A stretch of 64,000 nt of DNA from Cyclobacterium salsum. Lineage in GTDB: Bacteria > Bacteroidota > Bacteroidia > Cytophagales > Cyclobacteriaceae. Of the stretch, positions 46,389 to 55,532 are shown piece by piece (within the stretch, counting starts at the first letter, position 1; every line of letters starts with the position of its first letter). The notes beneath the pieces are model-generated. The model was not told where the DNA came from and ran no database searches. It saw only the letters and a list, made by a program, of their open reading frames with translations. The DNA lies in NCBI RefSeq assembly GCF_010119245.1, contig NZ_WNKG01000008.1, positions 186,001-250,000 on the forward strand, in the 5' to 3' direction. The translations under genes were made by a program, and so were the position numbers.

Positions 46389-48307
46389 TTAAGCCTGATT
46401 TTACCATTTTCTTCTGTGAAAATTAACCCCTCATCTTCCATATGTCGAATGACCTCCACTGTACCATCATCCGGACGCTCCCCCGCAAGGTCTACTAAAT
46501 CCTTTAAAGAAAACGCTTGCCCGGCTGCTAAAGTTTTGAGTATTTTACTTTCCACTCGTTTTTGATAGCCGGCCCGTTCAATTTCCTTCTTATTTTGGAC
46601 ACAGGTATCACAAATACCACAGGTATATTCATTCTTTTCCCCAAAATAATCTAAAATAAGCGATGTCCTGCAATTTCTTATATTTTTCGCATAAGCCACC
46701 ATTTGCGCGGCCTTTTCTTTTGCCTGGTTCCTCCTTTGATTGATCCGCTTTTTGTCCAGTGGAAGCGAACCGGCATCTTTCCTGGGTGTCATAAAGGTTA
46801 CCTGGGGCTGATCTTTTTTAGGAGTGTAGGCTACCAGACCAAGTTCGTCCATCCAATGCAGCATTTTCACGATCTCCTTTTCGGGAAGTTGCAAAAGCTG
46901 GCTGAGTTTATTCTCCCGAATGCGGATGTAGTTGACAAAAAGCTCCCCACCATGTAACCTAAGCAACAGCTTAATCAACGGGTCTATTCTGGCATAGGCA
47001 ATCTGCGCTTCGTAAATTTTGGTCTGAGACACCAGGAAATGGAGTGACGAGGGGACGAAAACACTTTCGGAAAATAATAGAAAGGATTCTTCCTGAAGGA
47101 CCTTGATGGCATTATAGGCCATCTTTACATCCAGGGAATAGGTATTGGCAAAATTGGCAAAATCAAAATCAAAACTGCTCATCTCGGCACTTCCCACCGC
47201 CAGCCGGTAATAATTGGCCAGGCATTGGTACACCCGCTTGATTTGATCTTCTGGAGGATAGGCCTTCTCTGCCATTTCGATTAGCCCCAGACAATCCTGC
47301 TCACGAACCATCAACACGGCAAAGGCCTTGATTCCATCCCTGCCGGCTCTCCCGGCCTCCTGGTAATAATTTTCGAGGTTTTCCGGTAGGTCCAGGTGCA
47401 ATACCAATCGGACATCCGGTTTGTCGATCCCCATGCCAAATGCATTGGTCGCTACCATCACCCGGACGTTGCCCTGTATCCAATCCATTTGCCGCTGATT
47501 CCGGTCTTTTTGCTCCAGACCCGCGTGGTAAAAAGTAGCCGAAATGCCCAACTGAATCAGGTGCTGAGCGGTCTCCTTCGTACCTTTCCGGCTTCTCAGG
47601 TAGATAATGGCACTTCCCGGTACTTTCTGAAGAATCTCCACCGCCTTTTCGATCTTATTTTCCGCCCAACGAACCGAGTAAGACAAATTGTGCCGGGCAA
47701 AAGACTGCACGAAAACAGCAGCGGGCTTCATCTCGAGTTTTTCGATAATGTCCTCTCGCACCGTTAAGGTCGCCGAAGCCGTCAGGGCCAGCACAGGCAC
47801 TTCCGGTACCAGTTCCCTGATTTTTACAATCTCCAGATAGGCAGGACGAAAATCATAGCCCCACTGAGAAATACAATGAGCTTCGTCCACTGCCAGCAGG
47901 TTCACATTCATTTTTTTAAACCGTTCCAGAAATAGCTCGGTTTTCAATCGCTCTGGAGATACGTACAAAAATTTATAATCTCCATACACGCAATTGTCCA
48001 AAAGGGTGTCTATCTCCCGCTTTTGCATGCCCGAGTGAATGGCCAAGGCCTTTATCCCCCGCTTCTTGAGCTGGTCCACCTGGTCTTTCATCAAAGCGAT
48101 CAACGGACTTACTACCAGGCAAATACCAGGTTTCATCAAGGCCGGAACCTGAAAACAAATCGACTTCCCTCCCCCGGTCGGCATCAACGCCAGGGTATCG
48201 GTACCTTGTGCAGCCGACAATACAATTTCTTCCTGCAAGGGGCGGAAATCAAGGTATCCGAAGTACTGTTTTAAGGTGGCAAGGGCCGCTGTTTTTAATT
48301 CATCCAT
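46385..48307 (-). CDS. recQ: ATP-dependent DNA helicase RecQ
   Basis: 640 residues. Superfamily 2 helicase motifs: MPTGGGKSICFQVPAL (Walker A), AVDEAHCISQWGYDFRP (DEAH and aromatic loop), ALTASAT, GMGIDKPDVRLVLH and YQEAGRAGRDG. The RQC zinc-binding region (CRTSLILDYFGE...CGICDTC) follows. No separate HRDC domain is visible; the C-terminus is a short winged-helix-like segment (LKDLVDLAGERPDDG), so it resembles the second, HRDC-less RecQ type common in Bacteroidota. First gene of a recQ-unknown-Nudix operon. Confidence 0.93.
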   Translation of the reverse strand: MDELKTAALATLKQYFGYLDFRPLQEEIVLSAAQGTDTLALMPTGGGKSICFQVPALMKPGICLVVSPLIALMKDQVDQLKKRGIKALAIHSGMQKREIDTLLDNCVYGDYKFLYVSPERLKTELFLERFKKMNVNLLAVDEAHCISQWGYDFRPAYLEIVKIRELVPEVPVLALTASATLTVREDIIEKLEMKPAAVFVQSFARHNLSYSVRWAENKIEKAVEILQKVPGSAIIYLRSRKGTKETAQHLIQLGISATFYHAGLEQKDRNQRQMDWIQGNVRVMVATNAFGMGIDKPDVRLVLHLDLPENLENYYQEAGRAGRDGIKAFAVLMVREQDCLGLIEMAEKAYPPEDQIKRVYQCLANYYRLAVGSAEMSSFDFDFANFANTYSLDVKMAYNAIKVLQEESFLLFSESVFVPSSLHFLVSQTKIYEAQIAYARIDPLIKLLLRLHGGELFVNYIRIRENKLSQLLQLPEKEIVKMLHWMDELGLVAYTPKKDQPQVTFMTPRKDAGSLPLDKKRINQRRNQAKEKAAQMVAYAKNIRNCRTSLILDYFGEKNEYTCGICDTCVQNKKEIERAGYQKRVESKILKTLAAGQAFSLKDLVDLAGERPDDGTVEVIRHMEDEGLIFTEENGKIRLK

Positions 48308-48376
48308 TCCGAACTGCTACGATATTATTCCTACCGAAAGGCTATTTTTATACAAAGTAAACCGCCTACCGGCCAA

Positions 48377-50353
48377 TCACAAGGATGTGAGCTGATTGTT
48401 AAACGTTATTTTTAACGCAGCTTTGGGAGGGCTGGGCGTTTTGGCAGCAGGTCGGTACTCCTGCCACTTCCCTTCTGACCAGAAATGCATGGTTAGGGCT
48501 TCATCCAGCCTTGGCCTGAAAGTCCCTTTTTCCAATTGCAGGACCCTGCCACCGGGAAGATCCAACCGGATAAACCGCTCATCATCCCGGATCAGCAGTT
48601 TCCGTACATTTGTTCCCGCTTGTTTGATTCGGTGAGGGAGCACCTGATAGCGAAAGTCTTGCGGATCTACTTCCACCATCGCTTCAAATACCTGCGCTCC
48701 GTAAACGTAGTCAATGGCCAGCCCCTGTTCAACCTGGTAAACCAGCAAGTAATGCTGCCTGGCTTTCTCCCAGGATTCAAAAATCCGGTAAACGCCCAGC
48801 AATACCAGCACCGAAACCACCCATAAAACCTGCCGCTTCCTTTTTTGAATGAGCAATTGGTAGGTACAGAATAAAAGCAACCATATCAAGATCATCTCCG
48901 GAAGGCGAAAATAGAGAAATTCAAGTTTAGCGAAGGGCAATTTCTGTAAACCAAAAATCCCTTCATTCAATAGCCCTATCGCCTCGTTGACCAAACTTCC
49001 TAAGAAGGAAGCCGGTACCGACCAGTAGGACAGCAATAGAAAAGGCAAGCCCAGGGACATAATGATAAAAGCACCCGGTATGGCCAGCAAATTGGACAAG
49101 AGAAAATAGGTAGGGAAAACGTGAAAATAGTGGATGGCTAATGGAAACGTGGCCAACTGCGCTGCCAATCCCACACTGCTTATGTCCCATAGGTACCGCA
49201 GCCAGCGGCTATCGGGATTCCATAGGGAAGCAATCAGCGGTTGAAAAAGCAGGATACCCAATAGGGCCGTATAACTCAACTGAAACCCCACCGCATACAC
49301 TAAAAAAGGATCGTAAACCAACAATACCATCGCAGATAAGGCCAGGGGGTTAAAAATAGAAGGGTTTCTGGATTTCATTTGGGCAATGGAGATAAAGGTA
49401 AACATGGTGGCTGCCCGGAGGACCGAGGGAGAAAAACCGGTAATGGCCGCATACAACCAAATCAGTAGCACCACCAGGCTCAGATAAAGTACCCGTTGAA
49501 TCTTTTTGGCCTTTTGGGGTTTGAAAAACAAAAAGAAAAACCCGTAAATAATGCCGACATGCAATCCGGAAACCGCCAGAATATGCATGGCCCCAGCGGT
49601 GGCATAAGCCTCTCCGATTTCCTCGTCCAGGGCTTTTTTTTGCCCCAGCAGTAAGGCTTTGGCAATCTGGGCCGAAGCATCGTCTTCCACATACTTCAAT
49701 ACCTTTCCCTCCAAATATTGCCGTAATGCTAATATTCCCGATTGCCAGGGAGGTAATTCCCCCAGATGTAGTAGTTTAAAATCAACGGCTATGAAATCGC
49801 TAAAATAAATACGCTTTTGAGCCATAAAGGAGGCGTAATCAAAGGCTTCCGGATTTTTAGAGGAGGGGATTCGTTCCGGCCTTCCGGCTATCAGCAATAG
49901 GGATCCCGGCATCAGTTGACTGGCTGATCGATGGTAAATCTGCACTTTTCCTTTAGCCGTTTGCCATCCTGATGGGGTGCGGACGGCATAGACCTCCACC
50001 AGGTTCGCGATGCTTTTAGGCTTTTGTTGATCCAGTTCTTTTACTTCAGCCAGGTATTCCGATATACCGGAAAAATGGACCAAATGATCCGGATCATGGT
50101 GCACATCACGAATAGAGGCAACAAACATCCCCATGACTACCAGGTTGAAATAGGCGATGGTCGGAACAAGAAAATAAAGGGACTTTCTGGCTTTAGGAGT
50201 GTAGGTTCCTACCAAGCCAATATACAAAACCAAAAGAATACTCAATATGAGCAGCAGCCGACCGGGCGGCATGTGGTTGGAATAGGGATACAGCAATACC
50301 CCGATCACAAAAAAAATCGTGTACCTGACGAAAGGAAATTCACTGAACTTCAT
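48377..50353 (-). CDS. comEC: ComEC/Rec2-family DNA-uptake channel protein
   Basis: 658 residues with an N-terminal membrane/DUF4131 region (about 1-220) and a multi-helix Competence domain (about 230-500). The latter contains the signature MHILAVSGLHVGIIYGFFF and ITGFSPSVLRAATMF. The C-terminal metallo-beta-lactamase domain found in many ComEC proteins is missing, as in many Bacteroidota homologues. It would carry transforming DNA across the inner membrane; DprA is also encoded in this window. Confidence 0.88.
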   Translation of the reverse strand: MKFSEFPFVRYTIFFVIGVLLYPYSNHMPPGRLLLILSILLVLYIGLVGTYTPKARKSLYFLVPTIAYFNLVVMGMFVASIRDVHHDPDHLVHFSGISEYLAEVKELDQQKPKSIANLVEVYAVRTPSGWQTAKGKVQIYHRSASQLMPGSLLLIAGRPERIPSSKNPEAFDYASFMAQKRIYFSDFIAVDFKLLHLGELPPWQSGILALRQYLEGKVLKYVEDDASAQIAKALLLGQKKALDEEIGEAYATAGAMHILAVSGLHVGIIYGFFFLFFKPQKAKKIQRVLYLSLVVLLIWLYAAITGFSPSVLRAATMFTFISIAQMKSRNPSIFNPLALSAMVLLVYDPFLVYAVGFQLSYTALLGILLFQPLIASLWNPDSRWLRYLWDISSVGLAAQLATFPLAIHYFHVFPTYFLLSNLLAIPGAFIIMSLGLPFLLLSYWSVPASFLGSLVNEAIGLLNEGIFGLQKLPFAKLEFLYFRLPEMILIWLLLFCTYQLLIQKRKRQVLWVVSVLVLLGVYRIFESWEKARQHYLLVYQVEQGLAIDYVYGAQVFEAMVEVDPQDFRYQVLPHRIKQAGTNVRKLLIRDDERFIRLDLPGGRVLQLEKGTFRPRLDEALTMHFWSEGKWQEYRPAAKTPSPPKAALKITFNNQLTSL

Positions 50354-50514
50354 AAAAAAAGAAAAAATGGACTAAAATCTTTTCCTGTTTTTTACTTTTT
50401 CTTCCGCATTAATTTAAACGGAAGCCCATTATCTCAAACGAAGAAAGAAATTAGTGAATTTTTTCAAAAAGCCCAACGAATTTGTCTGAATTTCAACTAA
50501 TTAGTGGCGCCCCC

Positions 50515-51081
50515 CTAAAACCGGAAGCCAATGCTAAAGCCAGCATTAAATTCTACCGGGTCAAAGCGATCACTAACCTCCTCATTAAATCCCCGGGCGA
50601 TATTGACATAGGGGCCGAGGGCGAATTTTTCATTATGAACCCACTTGTATCCCGCACCAAAACCAATCATAAAACTATTCAAATCGGTCTCTTGTACCGT
50701 ATTGTTTTCGCCAACTTCCGAAAACGTACCCCCTCTGTATTTCATAAAGGGATGCACATAAAATCCGGAAGGATCTGTGGCCGTCACAAAATAGTAATTG
50801 TAGGAAAGCATCAGGCTGGTCGCCTTAAAATCCTGCCCTTCGCCGCTGTCCGAAACGTATGAAAACCGATCCATAAACATCACCTCCACTGCTATCGCCT
50901 GATTTTGATCCAGCAAACGCTCGTAGCCCAGCTCCAGGGAGCCAATGACGATGGTATTGACAATGTTAATCTTGACCTCATTGGCAGGAGAGATGGGATC
51001 CATGGGACGCTGCGCATACGCTGAAGCTCCTAAAAACCCAAAAAAGATACTAAAAATCAGGAAATGTGGTAATTTTATCAT
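50515..51081 (-). CDS. Small outer-membrane beta-barrel-like protein
   Basis: 188 residues with a signal peptide ending ASAYAQ. Alternating strands (for example LGYERLLDQNQAIAVEVMF, LMLSYNYYFV, GFGAGYKWVHNEKFALG) and a C-terminal GFSIGFRF point to a porin-like eight-stranded barrel, similar in outline to DUF3575 proteins. Function unknown. Downstream of the GNAT gene on the same strand. Confidence 0.65.
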   Translation of the reverse strand: MIKLPHFLIFSIFFGFLGASAYAQRPMDPISPANEVKINIVNTIVIGSLELGYERLLDQNQAIAVEVMFMDRFSYVSDSGEGQDFKATSLMLSYNYYFVTATDPSGFYVHPFMKYRGGTFSEVGENNTVQETDLNSFMIGFGAGYKWVHNEKFALGPYVNIARGFNEEVSDRFDPVEFNAGFSIGFRF

Positions 51082-51112
51082 TTTTTATAAACAATTCATT
51101 AAACATAGTAAA

Positions 51113-51571
51113 CTAAGTGGTTCTAACGTCCCTATCAATTGAAAGTTCCATTTGGTAGTGGTCAATACCACATTCTACAAACAGATCGCCGACTTTTTGG
51201 AAGCCAAATTTTTCGTAAAGCCCCATTGCCGTAATCTGTCCGTGCAAATAGACGGTTTTGCCGGCACTTTCCGGATGGGATTGAATATCTGCAAGGACCG
51301 CCTTCACCAGTGCCTGTCCTACTCCTTTTCCCCGAAATGGCTTCAAAACGGCGAACCGTTCCAATTTGATGCCGTTTTCGGTAAACCGCCATCGCGCCGT
51401 ACCCACTTCCTGCTGGCCCTGATAGGCTAAAAACTGAGCGGATTCGTTTTCAAAACCGTCGTATTCCTCATCCGGATCGACGCATTGTTCCTTAACGAAG
51501 ACCTCTTCCCTGATTCTAAAGGCCTTTTTCAGGGTGATTTCATCCGTGATCTTATGTACTGAAAATTTCAT
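51113..51571 (-). CDS. GNAT-family N-acetyltransferase
   Basis: 152 residues. The acetyl-CoA loop is FRGKGVGQALVKAVL (about 80-94; R/Q-x-x-G-x-G/A), and the C-terminal GLYEKFGFQKVGDLFVE is typical of the ElaA/YjcF-like branch, as is FVKEQCVDPDEEYDGFE. The substrate is not known. Start overlaps the phoH stop (ATGA). Confidence 0.82.
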   Translation of the reverse strand: MKFSVHKITDEITLKKAFRIREEVFVKEQCVDPDEEYDGFENESAQFLAYQGQQEVGTARWRFTENGIKLERFAVLKPFRGKGVGQALVKAVLADIQSHPESAGKTVYLHGQITAMGLYEKFGFQKVGDLFVECGIDHYQMELSIDRDVRTT

Positions 51572-52530
51572 CGCGGTTGTTTTACCTCCACTTCATTTTT
51601 TTCATAGGCTTCGATGATGGATTTTACCAGTCGGTGCCGTACCACATCCTTGCCGGAAAGGTGCACCACTCCGATTCCTTTTACATCTTTCAGAATTCGG
51701 AGCGATTCTCTAAGCCCCGATTTCTGTTTGGAAGGAAGATCTACCTGAGACTGATCTCCTGTTATGATCACTCTTGAGTTGGGCCCCATTCGGGTCAAAA
51801 ACATCTTAATTTGCTCGCTGGTGGTATTCTGGGCTTCGTCGAGTAGGACAAAGGCATCGTGAAGGGTTCTTCCCCGCATGTAAGCCAGCGGAGCTATTTC
51901 GATCACCCTGTTTTCCTGATAAAACCGTAATTTCTCGGAAGGGACCATGTCTCCCAGGGCATCGTAAATGGGTCTGAGATAGGGATCCAGTTTTTCCTGG
52001 AGATCTCCTGGCAAAAAGCCGAGGTTTTCACCTGCCTCCACCGCCGGGCGGGTAATGATGATCCGCTTTACTTCCCTGTTTTTAAGCGCTCTTACCGCCA
52101 AGGCCACCGCAATATAGGTTTTTCCGGTTCCGGCCGGTCCCAGCGCAAACACCAGGTCATTCGCATAGGAAGAGTCAACTAATTTTTTCTGGTTAGGGGA
52201 TTTTGGCTTTACTACCAAGCCCTTGTTTCCATAAAGTATAATGTCATTTTTTGTTTCCGCCTGTCCGGGAGGGTTGCCTTCGAGGGCAATGTATTCCTTG
52301 ACATTATCCGGAGTCACCTGGCCAAAACGACTGAAATGCTCCAAAAGCATGTTTAGAATATCATTGATTTTAAGGATTTCGGGGGCTTGTCCTTTGATCC
52401 GTATTTCATTTCCCCGGGAAACAATTTTGCTTTGGGGAAAGGCAGCCGAAATCTGCCTGATATTTTCATTTTCCGATCCCAGGAAATCCAGGAGGGAAAT
52501 GTTTTCCAATGTGATGACTTTTTCTACCAA
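51568..52530 (-). CDS. phoH: PhoH-family ATPase
   Basis: 320 residues. An N-terminal region (about 1-110) resembles the usual PhoH-like N-domain, and the P-loop domain has ALGPAGTGKTYIAVALAVRAL (about 132-152), RPAVEAGENLGFLPGD, VLLDEAQNTTSEQIKMFLTR and VIITGDQSQVDLP. PhoH/YbeZ-type ATPases act with the YbeY endoribonuclease in rRNA and mRNA metabolism; ybeY is not adjacent here. Confidence 0.9.
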   Translation of the reverse strand: MVEKVITLENISLLDFLGSENENIRQISAAFPQSKIVSRGNEIRIKGQAPEILKINDILNMLLEHFSRFGQVTPDNVKEYIALEGNPPGQAETKNDIILYGNKGLVVKPKSPNQKKLVDSSYANDLVFALGPAGTGKTYIAVALAVRALKNREVKRIIITRPAVEAGENLGFLPGDLQEKLDPYLRPIYDALGDMVPSEKLRFYQENRVIEIAPLAYMRGRTLHDAFVLLDEAQNTTSEQIKMFLTRMGPNSRVIITGDQSQVDLPSKQKSGLRESLRILKDVKGIGVVHLSGKDVVRHRLVKSIIEAYEKNEVEVKQPR

Positions 52531-52635
52531 TATACTGTCTTCTGTTTATCCTATTCAAAAAACTAATTTAAAATCCCTATTTTTGTTTATCTTATGATTA
52601 AAACAAAAGTACGAATTTTTAATTGACTTGCTTCT

Positions 52636-53406
52636 ATGGCTTTGGTAACATTCATATCAGATTTTGGAAACGCTGACTACTACGTCCCGGTAGTAAAAGC
52701 GAAAATGTTATCCATAAACCCCCAATTATCCATTGTCGACATCAGTCATGATATCGCGCTTTACGATATTGCGCATGCGGCCTTCGTACTTCGTGCTAGC
52801 TATAACGAATTTCCTAAAGGTACTGTTCACCTGGTGGCCTTAAATTCCACCAGTGACATCACGGATGGCTACATCGGTATTAAACTGAACGAACATATTT
52901 TCGTTGGCCCGAACAATGGTGTCTTGAGCATGCTGGCGGATCATGATCCGGGAATAGTGGTCAAGTTTTCCGATATCCATATCCGCAACAGCAGCTTTCC
53001 CGCCAAAGACATCCTGGCGCCCATTGCCGCCAAAGTAGCCAGCGGGGCGGCCATTCATGATTTTGGAGGGCCGCTTCAAAACATCAAAAAAATGATGAGC
53101 AGGCAATTTAAAGCCAGCAAAAAGCAAATCGTCGGCTATGTATTACGGGTAGATCATTATGGGAACCTGATCACCAACATCCCCAAGGACGTTTTTGACA
53201 AGCTAAATCCCGGCAAATTTGAAATTGCCTTTGGAAGGGAAACCCTGGAAACAATCCAGCAGAATTACGACGAGGTGGAGCCTGGTGATTGTTGGGCCTT
53301 TTTCAACAGTTTGGGTTTGTTGGAGATCGGCATTAATCATGGCCATGGGGCGGATTTACTGGGTTTGAGATACGACAGTGCCATTTACATTAATTTTGAG
53401 GTCTAA
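52636..53406 (+). CDS. SAM hydroxide adenosyltransferase / SAM hydrolase-like protein
   Basis: 256 residues of the DUF62/SAM_HAT family: LVTFISDFGNADYYVPVVKAKM (about 3-24), VDISHDIALYDIAHAAFVL, GPNNGVLSM, GYVLRVDHYGNLITNI and GDCWAFFNSLGLLEI. Homologues hydrolyse SAM to adenosine and methionine. The fluorinase branch has an extra loop that I do not see here, so halogenation is unlikely. Divergent from phoH, with an AT-rich 105-bp gap. Confidence 0.85.
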   Translation: MALVTFISDFGNADYYVPVVKAKMLSINPQLSIVDISHDIALYDIAHAAFVLRASYNEFPKGTVHLVALNSTSDITDGYIGIKLNEHIFVGPNNGVLSMLADHDPGIVVKFSDIHIRNSSFPAKDILAPIAAKVASGAAIHDFGGPLQNIKKMMSRQFKASKKQIVGYVLRVDHYGNLITNIPKDVFDKLNPGKFEIAFGRETLETIQQNYDEVEPGDCWAFFNSLGLLEIGINHGHGADLLGLRYDSAIYINFEV

Positions 53407-53560
53407 AGGGATGATGGTCAGGGTCAGTCTGCGCTCTGCGGCTTTTCCGGGTGCTTGAAGATAAAAAAATAAGGATTTGAAGGCGGCAAAGTATTGTTTG
53501 AGAAAATTTCTTTGCCCATATTTGCAACCCGTTCAGAAAGGAACGGGATTAGTTTGAAAT

Positions 53561-53644
53561 GCCTTGGTGGCGGAATTGGTAGACGCGTTGGTCTCAAACA
53601 CCAATGAGGTAACACTCGTGCCGGTTCGACTCCGGCCCAAGGTA
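53561..53644 (+). tRNA. tRNA-Leu(CAA)
   Basis: 84 nt. Acceptor GCCTTGG pairs with CCAAGGT (one G-U at the end). The D-arm follows GGCGGAATTGGTAGACGC. The anticodon arm TTGGT-CTCAAAC-ACCAA gives anticodon CAA (reads UUG). There is a long class II variable arm (TGAGGTAACACTCG) and a T-arm with GGTTCGACTCC. CCA is not encoded. It lies at the left border of the accessory region and may be its integration site. Confidence 0.95.
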
Positions 53645-53651
53645 CATATTT

Positions 53652-53684
53652 AAAAGCTTCTTCATTTTTTGAAGGAGCTTTTTT
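53652..53684 (+). terminator. Terminator after tRNA-Leu
   Basis: AAAAGCTTCTTC (53,652-53,663) pairs with GAAGGAGCTTTT (53,671-53,682, one G-T pair) around a T-rich loop and is followed by further T. Confidence 0.7.
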
Positions 53685-53878
53685 GGTTTTAAAATGCCGG
53701 AGGAGAAGTTTATATCGATGCGGCGTAGCGGAATCGGGAACTCCGGCTTTGCCTACCGAGAGAACCACCTTTGGAATGCCAGGTTGGGTACAAAAGCTCG
53801 CTACAAAGCGAAATTTCACTATTTTTTTAACGGATTTAACCTTTAAAACCGGTATATGGGTTTAATAGATCGATGTTG

Positions 53879-54053
53879 GTTCCAGGAATTCCCCATTTAA
53901 AAAGTCTGCATCCGGACTCCTGGGATGCAGCCTGTCCCGACACACTTCCACGATTCCCTCGGTTGAACGCTTCCGCATCTCAGTAATGGCTTCGAAAACG
54001 ATTAATTGACCCATGCAACTAATTTCGCATGGAATTAGGAGGGGGAAAAGGAC
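53879..54053 (-). repeat. Diverged direct repeat, copy A (remnant of a small conserved Bacteroidota ORF)
   Basis: About 175 bp, roughly 80% identical by eye to copy B at 55,149-55,304. On the minus strand both can encode a short peptide starting MGQL.V.EAI.EMRK and ending ST(E)(G/D)IV.V.R.RL. The pattern recalls a family of small Bacteroidota proteins in which an FSFSF-type segment normally lies between EMR and the final IV.V.RA; here that segment is missing in both copies. Treated as a degenerate gene or repeat element. Confidence 0.55.
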
Positions 54054-54117
54054 ATAAAAAAATCCGGCCCTGATAAACAGGGGCCGGGGCTGCAGCTTAC
54101 TTATGCATGAGTACCAA

Positions 54118-54519
54118 TCAAACGAACTGAATCTGCTGCAGATCTTTGCCAAATGCTTTCAAACGGTTTTCTATTTTCTGAACAGTTTTTTTGCCGGGTT
54201 TCCTTCTTCCGGTCACGTAATGACTCAACTGCCCCTGATTGATTCCGGTAAGCCGCTCCAATCCCGCCAGAGAAAGCACCTTGCCATAATAATCAAGAAA
54301 TGAAGCAACATCATACGCAAATTCAAATTCGCACTCCGTGAATTTCATTTTCCGCTCTTTAAATAGCCCTCTCATCTCTTCATAAGAATTATAGAAATCA
54401 TCTATTGCCTCCTGGGCGGTATCACCATCACCCAGCAATCCAAATGGAGGATTATCGGAATCAATGTAAGCACCGTAGGTGCCGTCATCACCTCTTTCGA
54501 TTAAAACTTTCAGTTTCAT
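54118..54519 (-). CDS. hicB: HicB-family antitoxin with C-terminal HTH
   Basis: 133 residues. A partial RNase-H-like HicB fold (VLIERGDDGTYGAYIDSDN, LGDGDTAQEAIDDFYNSYEEM) is joined to a Xre-type helix-turn-helix (LERLTGINQGQLSHYVTGRRKPGKKT read in parts, about 85-112). It should neutralise the toxin encoded 51 bp upstream and autoregulate the operon. Order hicA then hicB is the common one. Confidence 0.82.
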   Translation of the reverse strand: MKLKVLIERGDDGTYGAYIDSDNPPFGLLGDGDTAQEAIDDFYNSYEEMRGLFKERKMKFTECEFEFAYDVASFLDYYGKVLSLAGLERLTGINQGQLSHYVTGRRKPGKKTVQKIENRLKAFGKDLQQIQFV

Positions 54520-54570
54520 TTTACGATTTGTTTTACGATTTACAGATTTTATAGATTGGGAAATGAGGGG

Positions 54571-54759
54571 TTAAAGCTTAACTCCTGAATCCCTGCTGAT
54601 ACTTTTTAATGTACCCTTTTTTACCTCCTGGCTTTTATGATGACTCAGGTCAAAAAACTTTTCGGTAATAGGGCTAAACCATTTTGGATGCTTTTTTCCA
54701 TCAAAGGCGAAGTAGCAACCTTGTTTTTTCAGCTTTCGCTCTACTTCTGAATACTTCAT
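54571..54759 (-). CDS. hicA: HicA-family mRNA-interferase toxin
   Basis: 62 residues, one dsRBD-like HicA domain: EVERKLKKQGCYF, the catalytic-His region FDGKKHPKWFSP (His about 24), then DLSHHKSQEVKKGTLKSISR, matching the usual H-K-x-x-E(V/I)xxGTL(K/R)xI pattern. It is expected to cut translated mRNAs when not bound by HicB. Confidence 0.83.
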   Translation of the reverse strand: MKYSEVERKLKKQGCYFAFDGKKHPKWFSPITEKFFDLSHHKSQEVKKGTLKSISRDSGVKL

Positions 54760-54782
54760 TTTTCCGCTTAAATGGTATGCTC

Positions 54783-54790
54783 CAAAGATA
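54783..54790 (-). promoter_or_regulatory. Candidate -7 box of hicAB promoter
   Basis: TATCTTTG on the minus strand, 24 bp before the hicA ATG, matches TAnnTTTG. No clear TTG at -33. AT-rich inverted sequences around it (ATATTAATAT) could be the HicB operator. Confidence 0.4.
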
Positions 54791-54844
54791 CTAATATTAA
54801 TATCATTTACGAAAGTCAGAATCGTTTTTTAAGAAAATAGCCCT

Positions 54845-55148
54845 AACCCCTCACACTCGCATCAACCACTTCTGGCTTTCTCGTACGACGAACATACTGG
54901 TGCTAAGTCTTGTGCATCATCAGGTAGTTTAAGCTGTCAGATGGGTCGGTACACTCCGGGGCCAGCCAGTGGATGGGGAGCTTTTCGGGGGGTTTTGTCT
55001 TTGGCGACGATGTTCCGGCCCCTGTTCGTTCGCTTTTTGGTTTTGGCCAGCTGCAGGGAGCAGCGCAGGGGCTTGCAGTGGAAATAATTGATCAACAATC
55101 ACCAATCCTTTTCGTATTACTCCCGAATAAAATTGTATTCCTTATTAT
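54845..55148. other. Gene-free, GC-richer patch between hicA and repeat copy B
   Basis: No intact gene is visible. A minus-strand frame reads KLPIHWLAPECTD and DSLNYLMMHKT, then a stop, then VRRTRKPEVVDASVRG. This suggests a decayed gene, but I cannot name it. The patch differs in composition from the AT-rich sequence around it. Confidence 0.4.
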
Positions 55149-55304
55149 GCTCCAGAACTTACCCATTCAAAAAGTCTGCAGCCTGGCTCGGCGCACTCCC
55201 ACAATGTCCTCTGTTGAAAGCTTCCGCATCTCAGAAATGGCTTCATAAACGGTTAATTGACCCATGTGACTAATTTCGCATGGGATGGGGAGGGGGGAAA
55301 GGAC
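55149..55304 (-). repeat. Diverged direct repeat, copy B
   Basis: Same orientation and core as copy A (53,879-54,053), but lacking about 20 bp near its left side. The minus strand can encode MGQLTVYEAISEMRKLST followed by EDIVGVRRARLQTF, where the central segment seen in the presumed full-length family is absent. The two copies bracket hicAB. Confidence 0.55.
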
Positions 55305-55341
55305 AGGAAAATTTGCTTCAATATGTAAGATTTCAACAACC

Positions 55342-55524
55342 TCACTTTTTCGGGGAAGAGGCGTTTTTCTCAAACCTCAATCCCTTTTTCCTATGATCCA
55401 AAAAAATCTTGAAATAGTCTCCGGACTCATAATGATTTTTAAATGCAAGTTGCGCACCTTTAATTTCAGCTTTCGAGAGGTTTGACTTTCCATTTTTCCC
55501 ACTCTTTGGATGGAGCGCTGTCAA
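55342..55524 (-). CDS. Short uncharacterised ORF, perhaps a gene remnant
   Basis: 60 codons from a TTG. The basic sequence (for example GAQLAFKNHYESGDYFKIFL) looks protein-like, and the frame stays open further upstream into the end of the neighbouring ORF without an ATG. It could be the tail of a decayed gene or a small gene translated after the coiled-coil ORF 8 bp upstream. Not recognised. Confidence 0.3.
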   Translation of the reverse strand: MTALHPKSGKNGKSNLSKAEIKGAQLAFKNHYESGDYFKIFLDHRKKGLRFEKNASSPKK

Positions 55525-55532
55525 AAATTCAT

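Noticed and set aside
53424-53819. 131-codon minus-strand ORF spanning the tRNA
   Set aside because: Its central part is simply the tRNA-Leu read backwards (the well-known GVEPARVLPHW artefact); no real protein.
53694-53865. Coding remnant just after the tRNA terminator (MPEEKFISMRRSGIGNSG frame)
   Set aside because: Short, no recognisable family; could be chance openness in a GC-balanced stretch.
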